Of a stretch of DNA of 64,000 bases, positions 24,901-36,222 are shown one piece after another. The first letter of the stretch is position 1, and every line of letters starts with the position of its first letter. The notes under the pieces were generated by a model. The model worked only from the letters and a program-made list of their open reading frames with translations. It did not search any database and had not been told where the DNA came from. The stretch comes from Tragulus kanchil (lineage: Eukaryota; Chordata; Mammalia; Artiodactyla; Tragulidae), in the NCBI GenBank assembly GCA_022376925.1, contig JAIOJX010000001.1, positions 3,195,501-3,259,500 of the forward strand. Reading direction: 5' to 3'. The position numbers and the translations under genes were made by a program.

Positions 24901-25345
24901 GCAAAAAGTGGAGAAGCAGTTACCTTAGGACACATCTTGTTAATAAAGCAAGATAAAAGAACAGATAGATGCTCACAGATGCCATTCGAAGCTGCAGTGC
25001 ATGCTAACTTGCTTCAGTCGAGTCTGATTTTTTGCGACCCCATGAACAGTAGCCCGCCAGGCTCCTCTGCCCATGGAATTCTCCAGGCAAGAATACTGGC
25101 GTGGGTTGCCATGACCTCGTCCAGGGGACCTTCCTGACCTGGGGATCAAACCTGCGTCTCATGTTTTCTGCCTTGGCAACTGGAGTCTTTACCACTAGTA
25201 CCACCTGGGAAGACCAGAGCTGCAGTGACTTGATGCTGTGATGCCAAGTGCAGTTACCGGGGAAAGAGCTGGGAAGCGCCACTCTGGCTGCTTGGGGTAC
25301 GTGCTGCCTCTTTAGCAGCTCCCTGCAAAACAGACACTATATGAT
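24901..25345. other. Non-L1 insertion within L1, carrying a Bov-tA
   Basis: L1 sequence is interrupted by sequence such as CTTTCACATGCTGTCACGGC and GCTGCCTCTTTAGCAGCTCC that I cannot assign. It may be an old transposon or LTR piece. Confidence 0.35.
24990..25227 (-). mobile_element. Bov-tA SINE with 10-bp TSD
   Basis: Antisense, near full length: TTGCGACCCCATGAACAGTA, GGCTCCTCTGCCCATGGAAT, GCAAGAATACTGGCGTGGGT, GGGGATCAAACCTGCGTCTC, ACCACCTGGGAAGACC. Perfect TSD AGCTGCAGTG at 24990-24999 and 25218-25227, so the insertion is 25000-25217. Confidence 0.95.
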
Positions 25346-25385
25346 GTTTTCCCTTTGTTTTTTTTTTTGTTTTTTTTTTTGTAAA
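25346..25385. repeat. T-rich low complexity
   Basis: Two long T runs separated by single G residues (25360-25382). Confidence 0.85.
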
Positions 25386-26465
25386 AAATCCTGCTCAAAT
25401 TCTTTCAGTTAGTGGAAATATATACTAATGCAGGTCTTTCATAAAAATGAAGTGGTGTAAAGTGAACTTTTGAAAAGCAAAAAGGAAATTTCTGTACTTT
25501 TGTAGGTTTATACCTAAGTATTTCTTTTTGTATGTGTGCCAAAGTAAATAGTAGTGTGTTTTTTAAAAGTAAAATTCCACAAAAATTAAAGTAAAATTCC
25601 GTGTGTTCATTGCTGGTATATAGGAAAGTGATGAACTTTTGTATATTAACACTGTATCTTCCAACCTTGCTTTAATTCCTTATTAGTTCCAGGAGGATTT
25701 TTGGTAGATTCTTTCAGATTTTCTACTTAGATAATCATGTCATCTGTGAACAAAGACAGTTTTATTTCTATCTTCCCAATCTGTATATCTTTTCTTTTCT
25801 TTTCTTGTCTCATTACATTCGCCGAGACATAGTACAATGTTGAAAAGCACTTGTGAGAGGTGATCCAGTAACACTCATCTTGTTCCTGATGGCAGGAAGG
25901 CTTCAAGTTTCTCATCATTAAGTATGCTATGGGTGTTTTGCTGTGTTCCTTATTGATTTGAGGGAGCTTCCCTCTATTTCTAATTTCTTGGGAGTTCTCT
26001 TTTTATCATGAATGATTGTTGGATTTTATCAAATGTTTTTTCTGCATTTATTAAAATAGTCATGTAACTTTTTTTTCTTTAACTTGTTGATGCAGTGAAT
26101 TGCACTAATTGATCGCTGAATGCTGAACCAACCAGGCACATTTGGTGTAACTTTCACTTGGTCACAATGCATAATTCTTTTTCTACATCATTGGGTTTGA
26201 GTTTTCTAATGTTTTGTTCAGAACTTTTGCAACTCTGTTAAAAAGAGAGATTGCTGTGTAGTTCTCTGGCCTTCTAGAATGAGTTCCAAAGTAGTATTCT
26301 CTCTGCTTCTATCTTCTAAAAGTATTTTAGGAAATTTGCATAAATTCTTCTGAGCTTGGTGCTTTCTCTTTTGGAAGGTTGTTCATTATTTACTCATTAT
26401 TACTTTAATAGGTATAAATCTACTTAGATTGTCTATTTGTATTACTTTTTAATTATTGCTCTATG
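25386..26465 (-). mobile_element. Antisense L1 ORF2
   Basis: GTAGGTTTATACCTAAGTAT, TAGATAATCATGTCATCTGT (complement of the FADDMI catalytic motif region; minus-strand residues LSLFTDDMII) and GTTCTCTGGCCTTCTAGAAT. The TDDMII reading shows a changed first residue in the reverse transcriptase FADD box. Defective copy. Confidence 0.85.
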
Positions 26466-27254
26466 TGCTAAATCATAAGCTCAAATTTTAATTGCTTGCT
26501 TAGAGTTAATACTGTACATAAAATACTGTCATATAAACTGTAAAGTCTTTTATTTGTATAGGTCTATTTACTCCATCACCCTTTTATGCTTTACTTATTT
26601 CAGAAAGAGCGATAGAGAGAAATCTCTATATATAATCCCATGAGAAAATATATTTCTTTAGTCAGTATCCTATATTTTAGAGAAATAAGAGAATGAAAGA
26701 GACTTTTTAAACTTACCCTTCTATTTATTTCTAATGTTCTTCATTTGAACTCAGTCTATCTGACTCCAAGGACTATGCCCTATCCTAAATTTGTTGAACA
26801 GAGTTACTTGGGGAAGATTGTATGAAAGTGCCCATGTCTGTCTTATGAAATTATGGTCCCCAAATGACCTGATTCTTGACTGGACACAAACTGGGCTCCT
26901 CCTAAGCTTCTAAATAGGATGACAAACATTCTGGGGCTAGCTCACGTTTCTCACTTGCTCCCAGCTCATGTGGTGTCAAGTTATGGGTGGTTTTCTTATG
27001 TCTTTTAAAATTTTCTTTATTAAGTGTCAGTATCCCATTCTAATTCATAAATTCTGGCATTAGGAGACAATTTGGTCATTCTTTCTTTCAGCCTCTGTCT
27101 TGCCATCTGACTCCTCCTATGATGTACCCTTTGGCTCCCCAGCACTGTCTACTCACCCTAAGAAAATATTTCATCCTTTTCAAAAATGCATATTACTTCT
27201 GAACTTTACCCTGGGAATACCACAGTGACATGAGAGGTATGCAACATTATAGCA

Positions 27255-27482
27255 AATAGTGTGTTCCCTTAAGTCAGGGGGTCTGAGTTCAAAACTCAGC
27301 TTCTTCACTGATAAAATATATAACTGCAGAAAAGCTACTTAAGTTTCCCATTCATCAGTTTCTTCAGATGTAAAATGTGATTCATAGTAGTGTCAATCTC
27401 ATAAGGTTGTAGAGGAGTTTATATATACACCTTAGCACAATATCTGAAAGCTCAGATAAATAAATGGTAGGTAGTTATTAAG
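27255..27482 (+). mobile_element. MIR SINE (copy 1)
   Basis: GGGGTCTGAGTTCAAAACTC, AGCTTCTTCACTGATAAAAT, TTTCTTCAGATGTAAAATGT and TCATAAGGTTGTAGAGGAGT follow the MIR core and tail in sense order. Confidence 0.7.
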
Positions 27483-28381
27483 ATTATTAAGACAGACGTG
27501 ATCTCTTACCTCTACAGAGCTTACAATTCTGATACTCTAGGCCACTACTACTCAAAGTATGGGCCACATACTCATCTTTGACAGGATCAGGAGCTTGAAC
27601 CAGAATGGAAAGCAACGTATCACTAAGCACACTGTTCAATGTAGCTGAAATTTATTTCCTAGTAAGACCTTCTCAATGAGTGAAGCAGTGCCTTGATCTG
27701 CACTCTGCGTCCAACTCATCATTTTAGAGCCAATCAGTGCTTTGTGTAGCTCTTCCTCAGAGAAAAATTTTTTGAAATATTTCTTTAGTCAGTATCCTAT
27801 ATTTTAGAGAAATAAGAGAATGAAAGAGACTTTTTAAACTTACCCTTCTATTTATTTCTAATGTTCTTCATTTGAACTCAGTCTATCTGACTCCAAGGAC
27901 TATGCCCTATCCTAAATTTGTTGAACAGAGTTACTTGGGGAAGATTGTATGAAAGTGCCCATGTCTGTCTTATGAAATTATGGTCCCCAAATGACCTGAT
28001 TCTTGACTGGACACAAACTGGGCTCCTCCTAAGCTTCTAAATAGGATGACAAACATTCTGGGGCTAGCTCACGTTTCTCACTTGCTCCCAGCTCATGTGG
28101 TGTCAAGTTATGGGTGGTTTTCTTATGTCTTTTAAAATTTTCTTTATTAAGTGTCAGTATCCCATTCTAATTCATAAATTCTGGCATTAGGAGACAATTT
28201 GGTCATTCTTTCTTTCAGCCTCTGTCTTGCCATCTGACTCCTCCTATGATGTACCCTTTGGCTCCCCAGCACTGTCTACTCACCCTAAGAAAATATTTCA
28301 TCCTTTTCAAAAATGCATATTACTTCTGAACTTTACCCTGGGAATACCACAGTGACATGAGAGGTATGCAACATTATAGCA

Positions 28382-28609
28382 AATAGTGTGTTCCCTTAAG
28401 TCAGGGGGTCTGAGTTCAAAACTCAGCTTCTTCACTGATAAAATATATAACTGCAGAAAAGCTACTTAAGTTTCCCATTCATCAGTTTCTTCAGATGTAA
28501 AATGTGATTCATAGTAGTGTCAATCTCATAAGGTTGTAGAGGAGTTTATATATACACCTTAGCACAATATCTGAAAGCTCAGATAAATAAATGGTAGGTA
28601 GTTATTAAG
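28382..28609 (+). mobile_element. MIR SINE (copy 2, by tandem duplication)
   Basis: Same MIR as 27255-27482 at offset 1,127. Confidence 0.7.
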
Positions 28610-29204
28610 ATTATTAAGACAGACGTGATCTCTTACCTCTACAGAGCTTACAATTCTGATACTCTAGGCCACTACTACTCAAAGTATGGGCCACATACTC
28701 ATCTTTGACAGGATCAGGAGCTTGAACCAGAATGGAAAGCAACGTATCACTAAGCACACTGTTCAATGTAGCTGAAATTTATTTCCTAGTAAGACCTTCT
28801 CAATGAGTGAAGCAGTGCCTTGATCTGCACTCTGCGTCCAACTCATCATTTTAGAGCCAATCAGTGCTTTGTGTAGCTCTTCCTCAGAGAACACATAGAC
28901 TTCTCTGATGCAATCAGGGAGAAGTGGCTCTGAACTTGAAGGCAGAAACACTAATATCAGTTCTGTCTCTGACATTGACCAGCAAAGTGATGATTGATGG
29001 GTCCTTAAACTCTGATCTTTGCTTTATTCACTTCCTTCCCTCCCCCATGAGTATCATGTGCTCCGGAGGTCTAAAACAGTGCTGGGAGGTACTTAGGTGC
29101 CCCTGTGGCGGGGAGCAAGTCAGAGCAGCTTCTAGAAATGCATAAAGAAGGCAAATCTCCAGGGCTGCAAACAGCTCTGCAGCAGAGTTGAGAAGGAAGA
29201 GTCT

Positions 29205-29300
29205 TATTGAAGTATAATTGATACACCAAACATTGAACACATTTAATGCACATTTTTTGATGAGCTTGGAAATATGCACATACCTGTGATAGTACTGCCA
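29205..29300 (-). mobile_element. L1 3' end fragment, antisense (copy 1)
   Basis: CTTATTGAAGTATAATTGAT, ACACCAAACATTGAACACAT and ACATTTTTTGATGAGCTTGG resemble the complement of an L1M 3' terminus. Copy 2 is at 30283-30378. Confidence 0.55.
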
Positions 29301-29365
29301 TGTGAGTCAGTGACCCAAATAGTTGAAGTAAGTGTCTTAGAGATACCTTCACTTCCATGTTCAGA

Positions 29366-29790
29366 GGAGCACCAGTCACAATAGCCAAGACATGGAAACA
29401 GCCCAAATGTCCACTCACAGATGAGCAAAGAAAATACGTCTTATACATGTAATGGAATACTTTTCAGCCTTAAAAAATAAGGAAATTCTGCCACTTGTGA
29501 CAACATGGATGAACCTGGAGGACATTATGCTAAGTGAGATGAGCCAGTCACAGAAGGACAAAGACTACATGATTCCACTTCTATAAAGAATATAGAATAG
29601 TCAAACTCACAGAAGTAGAGTACAGAATTATCATTGCCAGAACAGATGATGGGGGAAAGGGAAAATTGTTGGTCAATGAGTATAAACTTAATATTATATC
29701 GTATTAATAAGCTCTAGAGATCCAGTGTACAACCAAGCACCAAGAGTTAACAATATAGTGTTGTACATGTAGAATTTGTTAAGAGGGTAG
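29366..29790 (+). mobile_element. L1M 3' end, forward (copy 1)
   Basis: ACAATAGCCAAGACATGGAA, CAGCCCAAATGTCCACTCAC, GACAACATGGATGAACCTGG, AGGACATTATGCTAAGTGAG and AAACTCACAGAAGTAGAGTA are the classic L1M 3' region in sense. Copy 2 is at 30444-30868. Confidence 0.88.
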
Positions 29791-30443
29791 ATCAGGAGCT
29801 TGAACCAGAATGGAAAGCAACGTATCACTAAGCACACTGTTCAATGTAGCTGAAATTTATTTCCTAGTAAGACCTTCTCAATGAGTGAAGCAGTGCCTTG
29901 ATCTGCACTCTGCGTCCAACTCATCATTTTAGAGCCAATCAGTGCTTTGTGTAGCTCTTCCTCAGAGAACACATAGACTTCTCTGATGCAATCAGGGAGA
30001 AGTGGCTCTGAACTTGAAGGCAGAAACACTAATATCAGTTCTGTCTCTGACATTGACCAGCAAAGTGATGATTGATGGGTCCTTAAACTCTGATCTTTGC
30101 TTTATTCACTTCCTTCCCTCCCCCATGAGTATCATGTGCTCCGGAGGTCTAAAACAGTGCTGGGAGGTACTTAGGTGCCCCTGTGGCGGGGAGCAAGTCA
30201 GAGCAGCTTCTAGAAATGCATAAAGAAGGCAAATCTCCAGGGCTGCAAACAGCTCTGCAGCAGAGTTGAGAAGGAAGAGTCTTATTGAAGTATAATTGAT
30301 ACACCAAACATTGAACACATTTAATGCACATTTTTTGATGAGCTTGGAAATATGCACATACCTGTGATAGTACTGCCATGTGAGTCAGTGACCCAAATAG
30401 TTGAAGTAAGTGTCTTAGAGATACCTTCACTTCCATGTTCAGA

Positions 30444-30868
30444 GGAGCACCAGTCACAATAGCCAAGACATGGAAACAGCCCAAATGTCCACTCACAGAT
30501 GAGCAAAGAAAATACGTCTTATACATGTAATGGAATACTTTTCAGCCTTAAAAAATAAGGAAATTCTGCCACTTGTGACAACATGGATGAACCTGGAGGA
30601 CATTATGCTAAGTGAGATGAGCCAGTCACAGAAGGACAAAGACTACATGATTCCACTTCTATAAAGAATATAGAATAGTCAAACTCACAGAAGTAGAGTA
30701 CAGAATTATCATTGCCAGAACAGATGATGGGGGAAAGGGAAAATTGTTGGTCAATGAGTATAAACTTAATATTATATCGTATTAATAAGCTCTAGAGATC
30801 CAGTGTACAACCAAGCACCAAGAGTTAACAATATAGTGTTGTACATGTAGAATTTGTTAAGAGGGTAG
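30444..30868 (+). mobile_element. L1M 3' end, forward (copy 2)
   Basis: Duplicate of 29366-29790 at offset 1,078; the genuine right junction with unique sequence is here. Confidence 0.88.
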
Positions 30869-31791
30869 ATCTCCTATTCAATGTTCTTGAAGCAAAGGAA
30901 TGAAAAGAGGGAAGTAGAGAGAGTGGGAGAGAGAAACAGGAGGAATAGTCTTGATAATAACTTCTTGAATACCAAAACCCAGAGCTGGCAACCCAAAAGC
31001 TATTAGGTTGTAGAGCGGTAACCAAAGGCAACCAAAGTCACCATCCATTGTCTCCCAAATGACATTTTATGTCAAAGGTAAGTGCTTTCCACTTAAAAGG
31101 TACTCTCTAATTTGGGGTTTGACAATGACATTGGCCATCACATTGCTTAAAATGTGCCCAAACATACAAGCATTATTAGTGCAAGCATGGAACAGATCAA
31201 AGTGGTACACGCAGCTGAATGGCTAATGGGGAGGACATTGAGTCTCAAAGTCCCAAGTGCATCTCCTCAATCAGCCAATCTAGCAAAACATTTGGTTCAT
31301 ACCCTCACCAGAGACCTAAAGTAGTCCTTCTCAGAATCAGTAATAGCCCAGCACTAATGGCTGCAAAGCGGACCGTATTGTCTGCCCAGTCATTAATTCC
31401 CAGAAAGAGCGCTGCACTGAACTGATTACTGCTTTAATACACTCATCAGATGAAATGTACAAGTTAACCTCCTCAGCGGGGTGTAGTATTCTGAGTACAT
31501 GAACTCAGCCGTCTCGCCAACCCCCAATGCCAGAAGTCCTCTGGCAACAACTGTCATTTCTTTGCTAGGAAGCTGCCTGGACCCACCTGACGACATCTCT
31601 GTATTGTTGCATTCTCTGTTCCCCGGTTGCTCACACACTCAGCTAGCTGAGGGGTAGACAGGCCAGAAAAGGGGAGGAGGAATTGGTATAAAGATGCTGC
31701 TGCTGCTTTTATTAGTACTAGTGAGAGAAAGAAGAGGTATTTTAATAACAGCAGCCAGTAAGCACTCATGGATTACGCATAGTATATCAGG
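30869..31791. other. Unique sequence, no gene seen
   Basis: No repeat recognised. Several 68-71 codon frames on both strands lack known domains. A stretch at 31400-31470 (TGATTACTGCTTTAATACAC) is AT-rich, with homeobox-like cores. Confidence 0.45.
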
Positions 31792-32096
31792 CTCTATGGA
31801 GGAATTTTTAAAAATTTTGGCCTCTTTTCATTGACTTTTTAATCTATTTATTTTCATCCATCTTTATTCATTGGCCTGTGTGAACCTCCCATCATAGTGG
31901 CCTCTCCCATTGCAGAGCACCAGCTCTGGGCGTATGTGCTCCAGAGTGCTGGCTTGTAATTGAAAACACTGGTCCAGCTGCTCCAGGGCGTGTGGGATCT
32001 TCCTGGGCCAGGGATCAAACCAGTACCCCTTGCACTGCAAGGCAGATTCTTTACCCACTGAACCACCAGGGAAGCCCATCTCTATTGAGGAATTTT
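31792..32096 (-). mobile_element. CHR-type SINE with 17-bp TSD
   Basis: Antisense: TTCATCCATCTTTATTCATT, GAGCACCAGCTCTGGGCG, GGGCCAGGGATCAAACCAGT, CTGAACCACCAGGGAAGCCC. Flanked by CTCTATKGAGGAATTTT at 31792-31808 and 32080-32096 (one mismatch). Confidence 0.85.
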
Positions 32097-32125
32097 AAAA
32101 CATATGATCTCATTTGATCCTAATC

Positions 32126-32272
32126 AAAATATTCTTTACTGTCTGAGCCACCAGTGAAACCAAAGAACACTGGAGTGGGTAGCCTATTCCTTCTCCAGGG
32201 GATCGTCCAGATCCAGAAATCCAACCAGGGTCTCCTGGATTCTTTACCAGCTGATTTACCAGGGAAGCCCCA
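32126..32272 (-). mobile_element. Bov-tA fragment, antisense (copy 1)
   Basis: ACACTGGAGTGGGTAGCCTA, TTCCTTCTCCAGGGGATCGT, GGGTCTCCTGGATTCTTTAC, GATTTACCAGGGAAGCCCC. Copy 2 is at 33254-33400. Confidence 0.85.
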
Positions 32273-32282
32273 AAATACTATT

Positions 32283-32422
32283 ACTAACCTCATTTGACAG
32301 AGTAGGAAACAGAGGCAAGGAAAGTAAATAAATTACCCAAGGTCACATAGCTAGTAAGTGGTTTGGCCAGAACTCAAATACAAATCCCTAACCCCAACTT
32401 CATGCCTCTTTCCACTGGAACA
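32283..32422 (-). mobile_element. MIR SINE, antisense (copy 1)
   Basis: CTCATTTGACAGAGTAGGAA, ACAGAGGCAAGGAAAGTAAA, ACCCAAGGTCACATAGCTAG and TAAGTGGTTTGGCCAGAACT match MIR in reverse. Copy 2 is at 33411-33550. Confidence 0.85.
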
Positions 32423-33253
32423 CAGCTATCAATATTTGCCCTATGTAGTGTCTGTGGACAAGACACAAGGACAATCATTATAGGTCTCATTGTATAAGTG
32501 CCATGCAGAGAGAAGGCCATTTTTCATAACCATGGTCTCAGGGCTTCCCTCTGCTCTTGCTTTGGAGATAAGTGCTATTGCCGGTGAGATGGCAAATCTT
32601 CTAGCGCCGGTATGACCCAAGAGACCCCCATCCTTCAGCCCCTCACTGGAAACTGCCTCTCTGCTTGTCTATCAGATGAATGTCTCTCTCTGCACTCCTT
32701 CCTCCACTGCTGGACCTTTGTCAGCAGCTGCAGTGGAAGAAGGAGTGCAGAGGAGCTGGGGCAGGGGAGGCGCTGTTGGAAGAGTACCTCACTATGGAAC
32801 CTTGGGAAATGGAAAGAGCTTTCCTTTGATCTGGGAAGTCAGGCTCACAGGAAGCCTTCACAGCCCCTGTGGCTCCCACATCATGGAGTTTAATTGCCTC
32901 AAATTGATTGCCTTTCAAAGTAGACCATCAGCTTCTGGAACGCGTTTCCTGTTTGTCACCCCAGCAAGCAACACAGATGTGACAGGCAACAAATGTTCAA
33001 TAAATGTGGTAGAACAAGCATATTGCTGCTGCCCCTGTCTTTCTTTGCTGCCTCAGATCAAAAAATGGCTCAAAAGGCCTCCCTTGCACCACCCCCAGAT
33101 TCTTTACCTGGTCCAGCTGCTCCAGGTGTGGGATCTTCCTGGGCCAGGGATCAAACCAGTACCTTGCACTGCAAGGCAGATCTACCACTGAACCACCAGA
33201 AGCCCATCTCTATTGAGGAATTTTAAAACATATGATCTCATTTGATCCTAATC

Positions 33254-33400
33254 AAAATATTCTTTACTGTCTGAGCCACCAGTGAAACCAAAGAACACTG
33301 GAGTGGGTAGCCTATTCCTTCTCCAGGGGATCGTCCAGATCCAGAAATCCAACCAGGGTCTCCTGGATTCTTTACCAGCTGATTTACCAGGGAAGCCCCA
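33254..33400 (-). mobile_element. Bov-tA fragment, antisense (copy 2)
   Basis: Duplicate of 32126-32272 at offset 1,128. Confidence 0.85.
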
Positions 33401-33410
33401 AAATACTATT

Positions 33411-33550
33411 ACTAACCTCATTTGACAGAGTAGGAAACAGAGGCAAGGAAAGTAAATAAATTACCCAAGGTCACATAGCTAGTAAGTGGTTTGGCCAGAA
33501 CTCAAATACAAATCCCTAACCCCAACTTCATGCCTCTTTCCACTGGAACA
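33411..33550 (-). mobile_element. MIR SINE, antisense (copy 2)
   Basis: Duplicate of 32283-32422 at offset 1,128. Confidence 0.85.
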
Positions 33551-34188
33551 CAGCTATCAATATTTGCCCTATGTAGTGTCTGTGGACAAGACACAAGGAC
33601 AATCATTATAGGTCTCATTGTATAAGTGCCATGCAGAGAGAAGGCCATTTTTCATAACCATGGTCTCAGGGCTTCCCTCTGCTCTTGCTTTGGAGATAAG
33701 TGCTATTGCCGGTGAGATGGCAAATCTTCTAGCGCCGGTATGACCCAAGAGACCCCCATCCTTCAGCCCCTCACTGGAAACTGCCTCTCTGCTTGTCTAT
33801 CAGATGAATGTCTCTCTCTGCACTCCTTCCTCCACTGCTGGACCTTTGTCAGCAGCTGCAGTGGAAGAAGGAGTGCAGAGGAGCTGGGGCAGGGGAGGCG
33901 CTGTTGGAAGAGTACCTCACTATGGAACCTTGGGAAATGGAAAGAGCTTTCCTTTGATCTGGGAAGTCAGGCTCACAGGAAGCCTTCACAGCCCCTGTGG
34001 CTCCCACATCATGGAGTTTAATTGCCTCAAATTGATTGCCTTTCAAAGTAGACCATCAGCTTCTGGAACGCGTTTCCTGTTTGTCACCCCAGCAAGCAAC
34101 ACAGATGTGACAGGCAACAAATGTTCAATAAATGTGGTAGAACAAGCATATTGCTGCTGCCCCTGTCTTTCTTTGCTGCCTCAGATCA

Positions 34189-34597
34189 CTGGCTCAGCAG
34201 AGGTAGTTTGGAAAGAAGACTGAGGTTTCACTGCAGAAAAAGCATCATAGATGACTGACATGGAGACAGTCTGTGCCAGACTTGTCTGTGTAAGGAACCT
34301 ACTGGGCAGACGTCCATCAGAGCACAATAGTCTGCCCCAGGCGATGGAGCCACACTACCCTATTAAAGCAATCCCTTCTGCGGGCCATCTGAAGAGTCGT
34401 GATCTCGTGTGCGTGCAGCCTCTGCCCAAGCACGGTTGGTTCCACCAGTGGCCCCAGCCTGAGAGGGCAGCCCTTCAGAGGAGACAGCAGGTACTGCCAC
34501 ACTTGGGCCTCAACTCCAGGGTCGACGGGTTGGGCCAGGTCCTGGAGGTTGAGTCACTAAGTATCTTAGGGACAAAAAGAAAATTGAACATGAACAG
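34189..34597. other. Unique sequence, no gene seen
   Basis: No repeat recognised. The 144-codon forward frame at 34251-34685 enters L1 3' UTR at its end and has no domain I recognise. Confidence 0.45.
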
Positions 34598-34669
34598 AGG
34601 CCTACAGTATAGGTCAGAGAACTATACTCAATATTTGGTAATTACCTATAGAGTAAGAGTATCTGAAGA

Positions 34670-34743
34670 ATATATATACATATAAATGTATTTATATATG
34701 TATGTATTATATGCATAGAATATATATGCATGTATACATATGT
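34670..34743. repeat. TA/TG-rich microsatellite in L1 3' UTR
   Basis: Irregular ATATATACATATAAATGT-type repeats, an expansion of the L1 3' UTR TA tract. Confidence 0.85.
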
Positions 34744-34955
34744 ATGGGCTTCTCTGGTGGCTCTGATGGTAAAGAATGCGCCTGCCATGCGGGAGACCTG
34801 GGTTCCATCCCTGGCTTGGGAAGATGCCCTGGAGTGGGCCTGGCCACCCGTTCCAGTTTTCTTGCCTGGAGACTCCCCATAGACAGAGGCCCCCAGGGGG
34901 TTACAGGCCATGGATCTCAGAGTCACAGCTGAGGGACTAAGCACAGTGCAGCATA
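34744..34955 (+). mobile_element. Bov-tA SINE
   Basis: GGGCTTCTCTGGTGGCTCTG, GGTTCCATCCCTGGCTTGGG, CCGTTCCAGTTTTCTTGCCT and GGGACTAAGCACAGTGCAGC. Near full length, inserted in the TA-rich segment of the L1 3' UTR. Confidence 0.93.
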
Positions 34956-34959
34956 CATG

Positions 34960-34986
34960 CGTGTGTGTGTGTTTGTGTGTGTGTGT
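34960..34986. repeat. (TG)n microsatellite
   Basis: GTGTGTGTGTGTTTGTGTGT and following TG units, directly after the Bov-tA. Confidence 0.85.
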
Positions 34987-35075
34987 AAACATGTGTATGT
35001 GTATAGTTGAATCACTGTGCTACATACCTGAAGCAAACACAATATTGTAAATCAACCATACTCCAAGATGCTTTT

Positions 35076-36064
35076 TTAAAGACTCTGTAGGATAAGACTT
35101 AGGTCTGAAAGTAGGGTGACTGAACGACAGCACAGTAAAAAGGTTCATCTTCAGCTCTCCAGACGCCACAATAGTTGTATTTCTACTGCAGTGTCAGGAA
35201 GAATTGTTGGTGTCTTTACTTCTCTCTGTCCTCTAAAAGCTTTTTAGAGCGCTGGGGGACAACACTCTAATGCACAAGGAAAAATTAAGGCACAATTGAT
35301 GACACTCTGTAATTAAGTGCTGCAGGAATCCAAAGGAGGGGCAGTCAATAAAGGCTGAGTAACGCGTGGGCAACTGGAGCTGTGACGTCTGAGAATGTGT
35401 GACTCTACTCAGTACAGATTTCCTGGAGGAGGAGGGACTGGCGCTGGGCCTCAAAGGATGGGGGGTATGGGGCTGTGGGAAGGGAGGGCCTCTGGATCAA
35501 GGCATGGGGGGTGGTGGAACACAGGTAAGGAGCCAGGTGGAGACTAGGCACAAGGGCAGGAGTCTGGCCTCATCGGGAGTGGGGTGCTGTGCAGGGGGCG
35601 TCGGGGAAGGCTACTGCAGGAGGGGAGCCGTGCAGTCCAGGCTCCGTGACTCTGGGCTATTGGGCTTTTGGGAAACTACCCAGCTGCTGCAGGCAGGTGA
35701 ATCTAGAGTCCAAAACAAATCCTTTTCAAAGGCGAATTTCTTGGGGGATCTACTGCATCGCTGTTTCAAAGGAGCTCCCATCTCTGCATAAGCCATGCCT
35801 CCTTGATGCCCATGATAGTCCTGGGAGGGAGGGCTTGTTAAGGAACCATAGGCTCCAAATAGACACAGGCTGAGTGGGAACAGTAGAGCAAGCTGGAAGG
35901 TCGCCTCCTTTCTAGGTTCCAATGCAGGCAATCTGGGAAGGGGCAGTGACAGCAGATGTCAAACTGAGCTTCCTGGAATCTAGATGCATCTTATACCCAG
36001 AATTCCTCATTTTGCTCCCTCCCTGAAAACATACACCTGCTTAATAAAGATGGTGCTGTCACTG
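35076..36064. other. Unique sequence, no gene seen
   Basis: No supported gene. 35230-35345 is an ATTA/TAAT-containing stretch that could be a conserved element (see findings). 35420-35640 is G-rich and includes GGAGGAGGGACTGGCGCTGG and CCTCAAAGGATGGGG, which resemble a common old mammalian repeat I cannot name with confidence. Confidence 0.4.
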
Positions 36065-36222
36065 ATTGAGTATACTGTGCTAAGTATTTTAAGGGGTGAA
36101 TTTGTATCTCCCTAACAACAATCTTCTCTATTGCAGATAAGGAAATTGAGGCACCTAGAGGTTAAGGAGTTGTCCAAGATCATATGGCTACTAAGTGATC
36201 CGCAAACAGGTAGCTTGGCACA
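36065..36222 (-). mobile_element. MIR SINE, antisense
   Basis: TACTGTGCTAAGTATTTTAA, GCAGATAAGGAAATTGAGGC, ACCTAGAGGTTAAGGAGTTG and ATGGCTACTAAGTGATCCGC follow MIR in reverse. Confidence 0.75.

Larger units (their letters stand above)
26650..28891. repeat. Tandem duplication 5 (unit 1.127 kb)
   Basis: Copy 1 is 26650-27764 and copy 2 is 27777-28891; offset 1,127 at both ends, so no net indel. Filler AAATTTTTTGAA lies between (27765-27776). The unit is unique sequence plus a MIR. Confidence 0.96.
28712..30868. repeat. Tandem duplication 6 (unit 1.078 kb)
   Basis: Copy 1 is 28712-29789 and copy 2 is 29790-30868, offset 1,078, joined without filler. Its left 180 bases are also the right end of duplication 5, so that segment occurs three times (27585, 28712, 29790). 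Minus-strand frames of 125 codons at 29071 and 30149 are identical because of the duplication and have no recognised domain. Confidence 0.96.
31969..34188. repeat. Tandem duplication 7 (unit about 1.13 kb)
   Basis: Copy 1 is 31969-33060 and copy 2 is 33108-34188, with 47 bp of filler at 33061-33107. The offset drops from 1,139 to 1,128 in the first 100 bases of copy 2, which lost 11 bases in several small deletions (for example GGCAGATTCTTTACCCACTG to GGCAGATCTACCACTG). Copy 2 therefore contains a headless fragment of the CHR SINE. Confidence 0.95.
34598..35075 (+). mobile_element. Ruminant L1 3' UTR split by Bov-tA
   Basis: GGTCAGAGAACTATACTCAA, TATTTGGTAATTACCTATAG, then an expanded TA/TG-rich stretch, a forward Bov-tA, a TG repeat, and GTTGAATCACTGTGCTACAT, ACACAATATTGTAAATCAAC and CATACTCCAAGATGC. 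The two L1 halves match the L1 3' UTR on either side of its usual TA-rich segment. Confidence 0.85.

Noticed and set aside
29071..30526. Two identical 125-codon minus-strand frames, as if a repeated gene
   Set aside because: Identity comes from duplication 6; the frame crosses L1 fragments and lacks a domain.
32676..33191. Longest forward reading frame, 171 codons
   Set aside because: It runs across the seam of duplication 7 into a CHR SINE; the corresponding frame in copy 2 ends differently (139 codons). No domain or codon-use signal.
34251..34685. 144-codon forward reading frame
   Set aside because: Ends in ruminant L1 3' UTR and microsatellite; no domain recognised.
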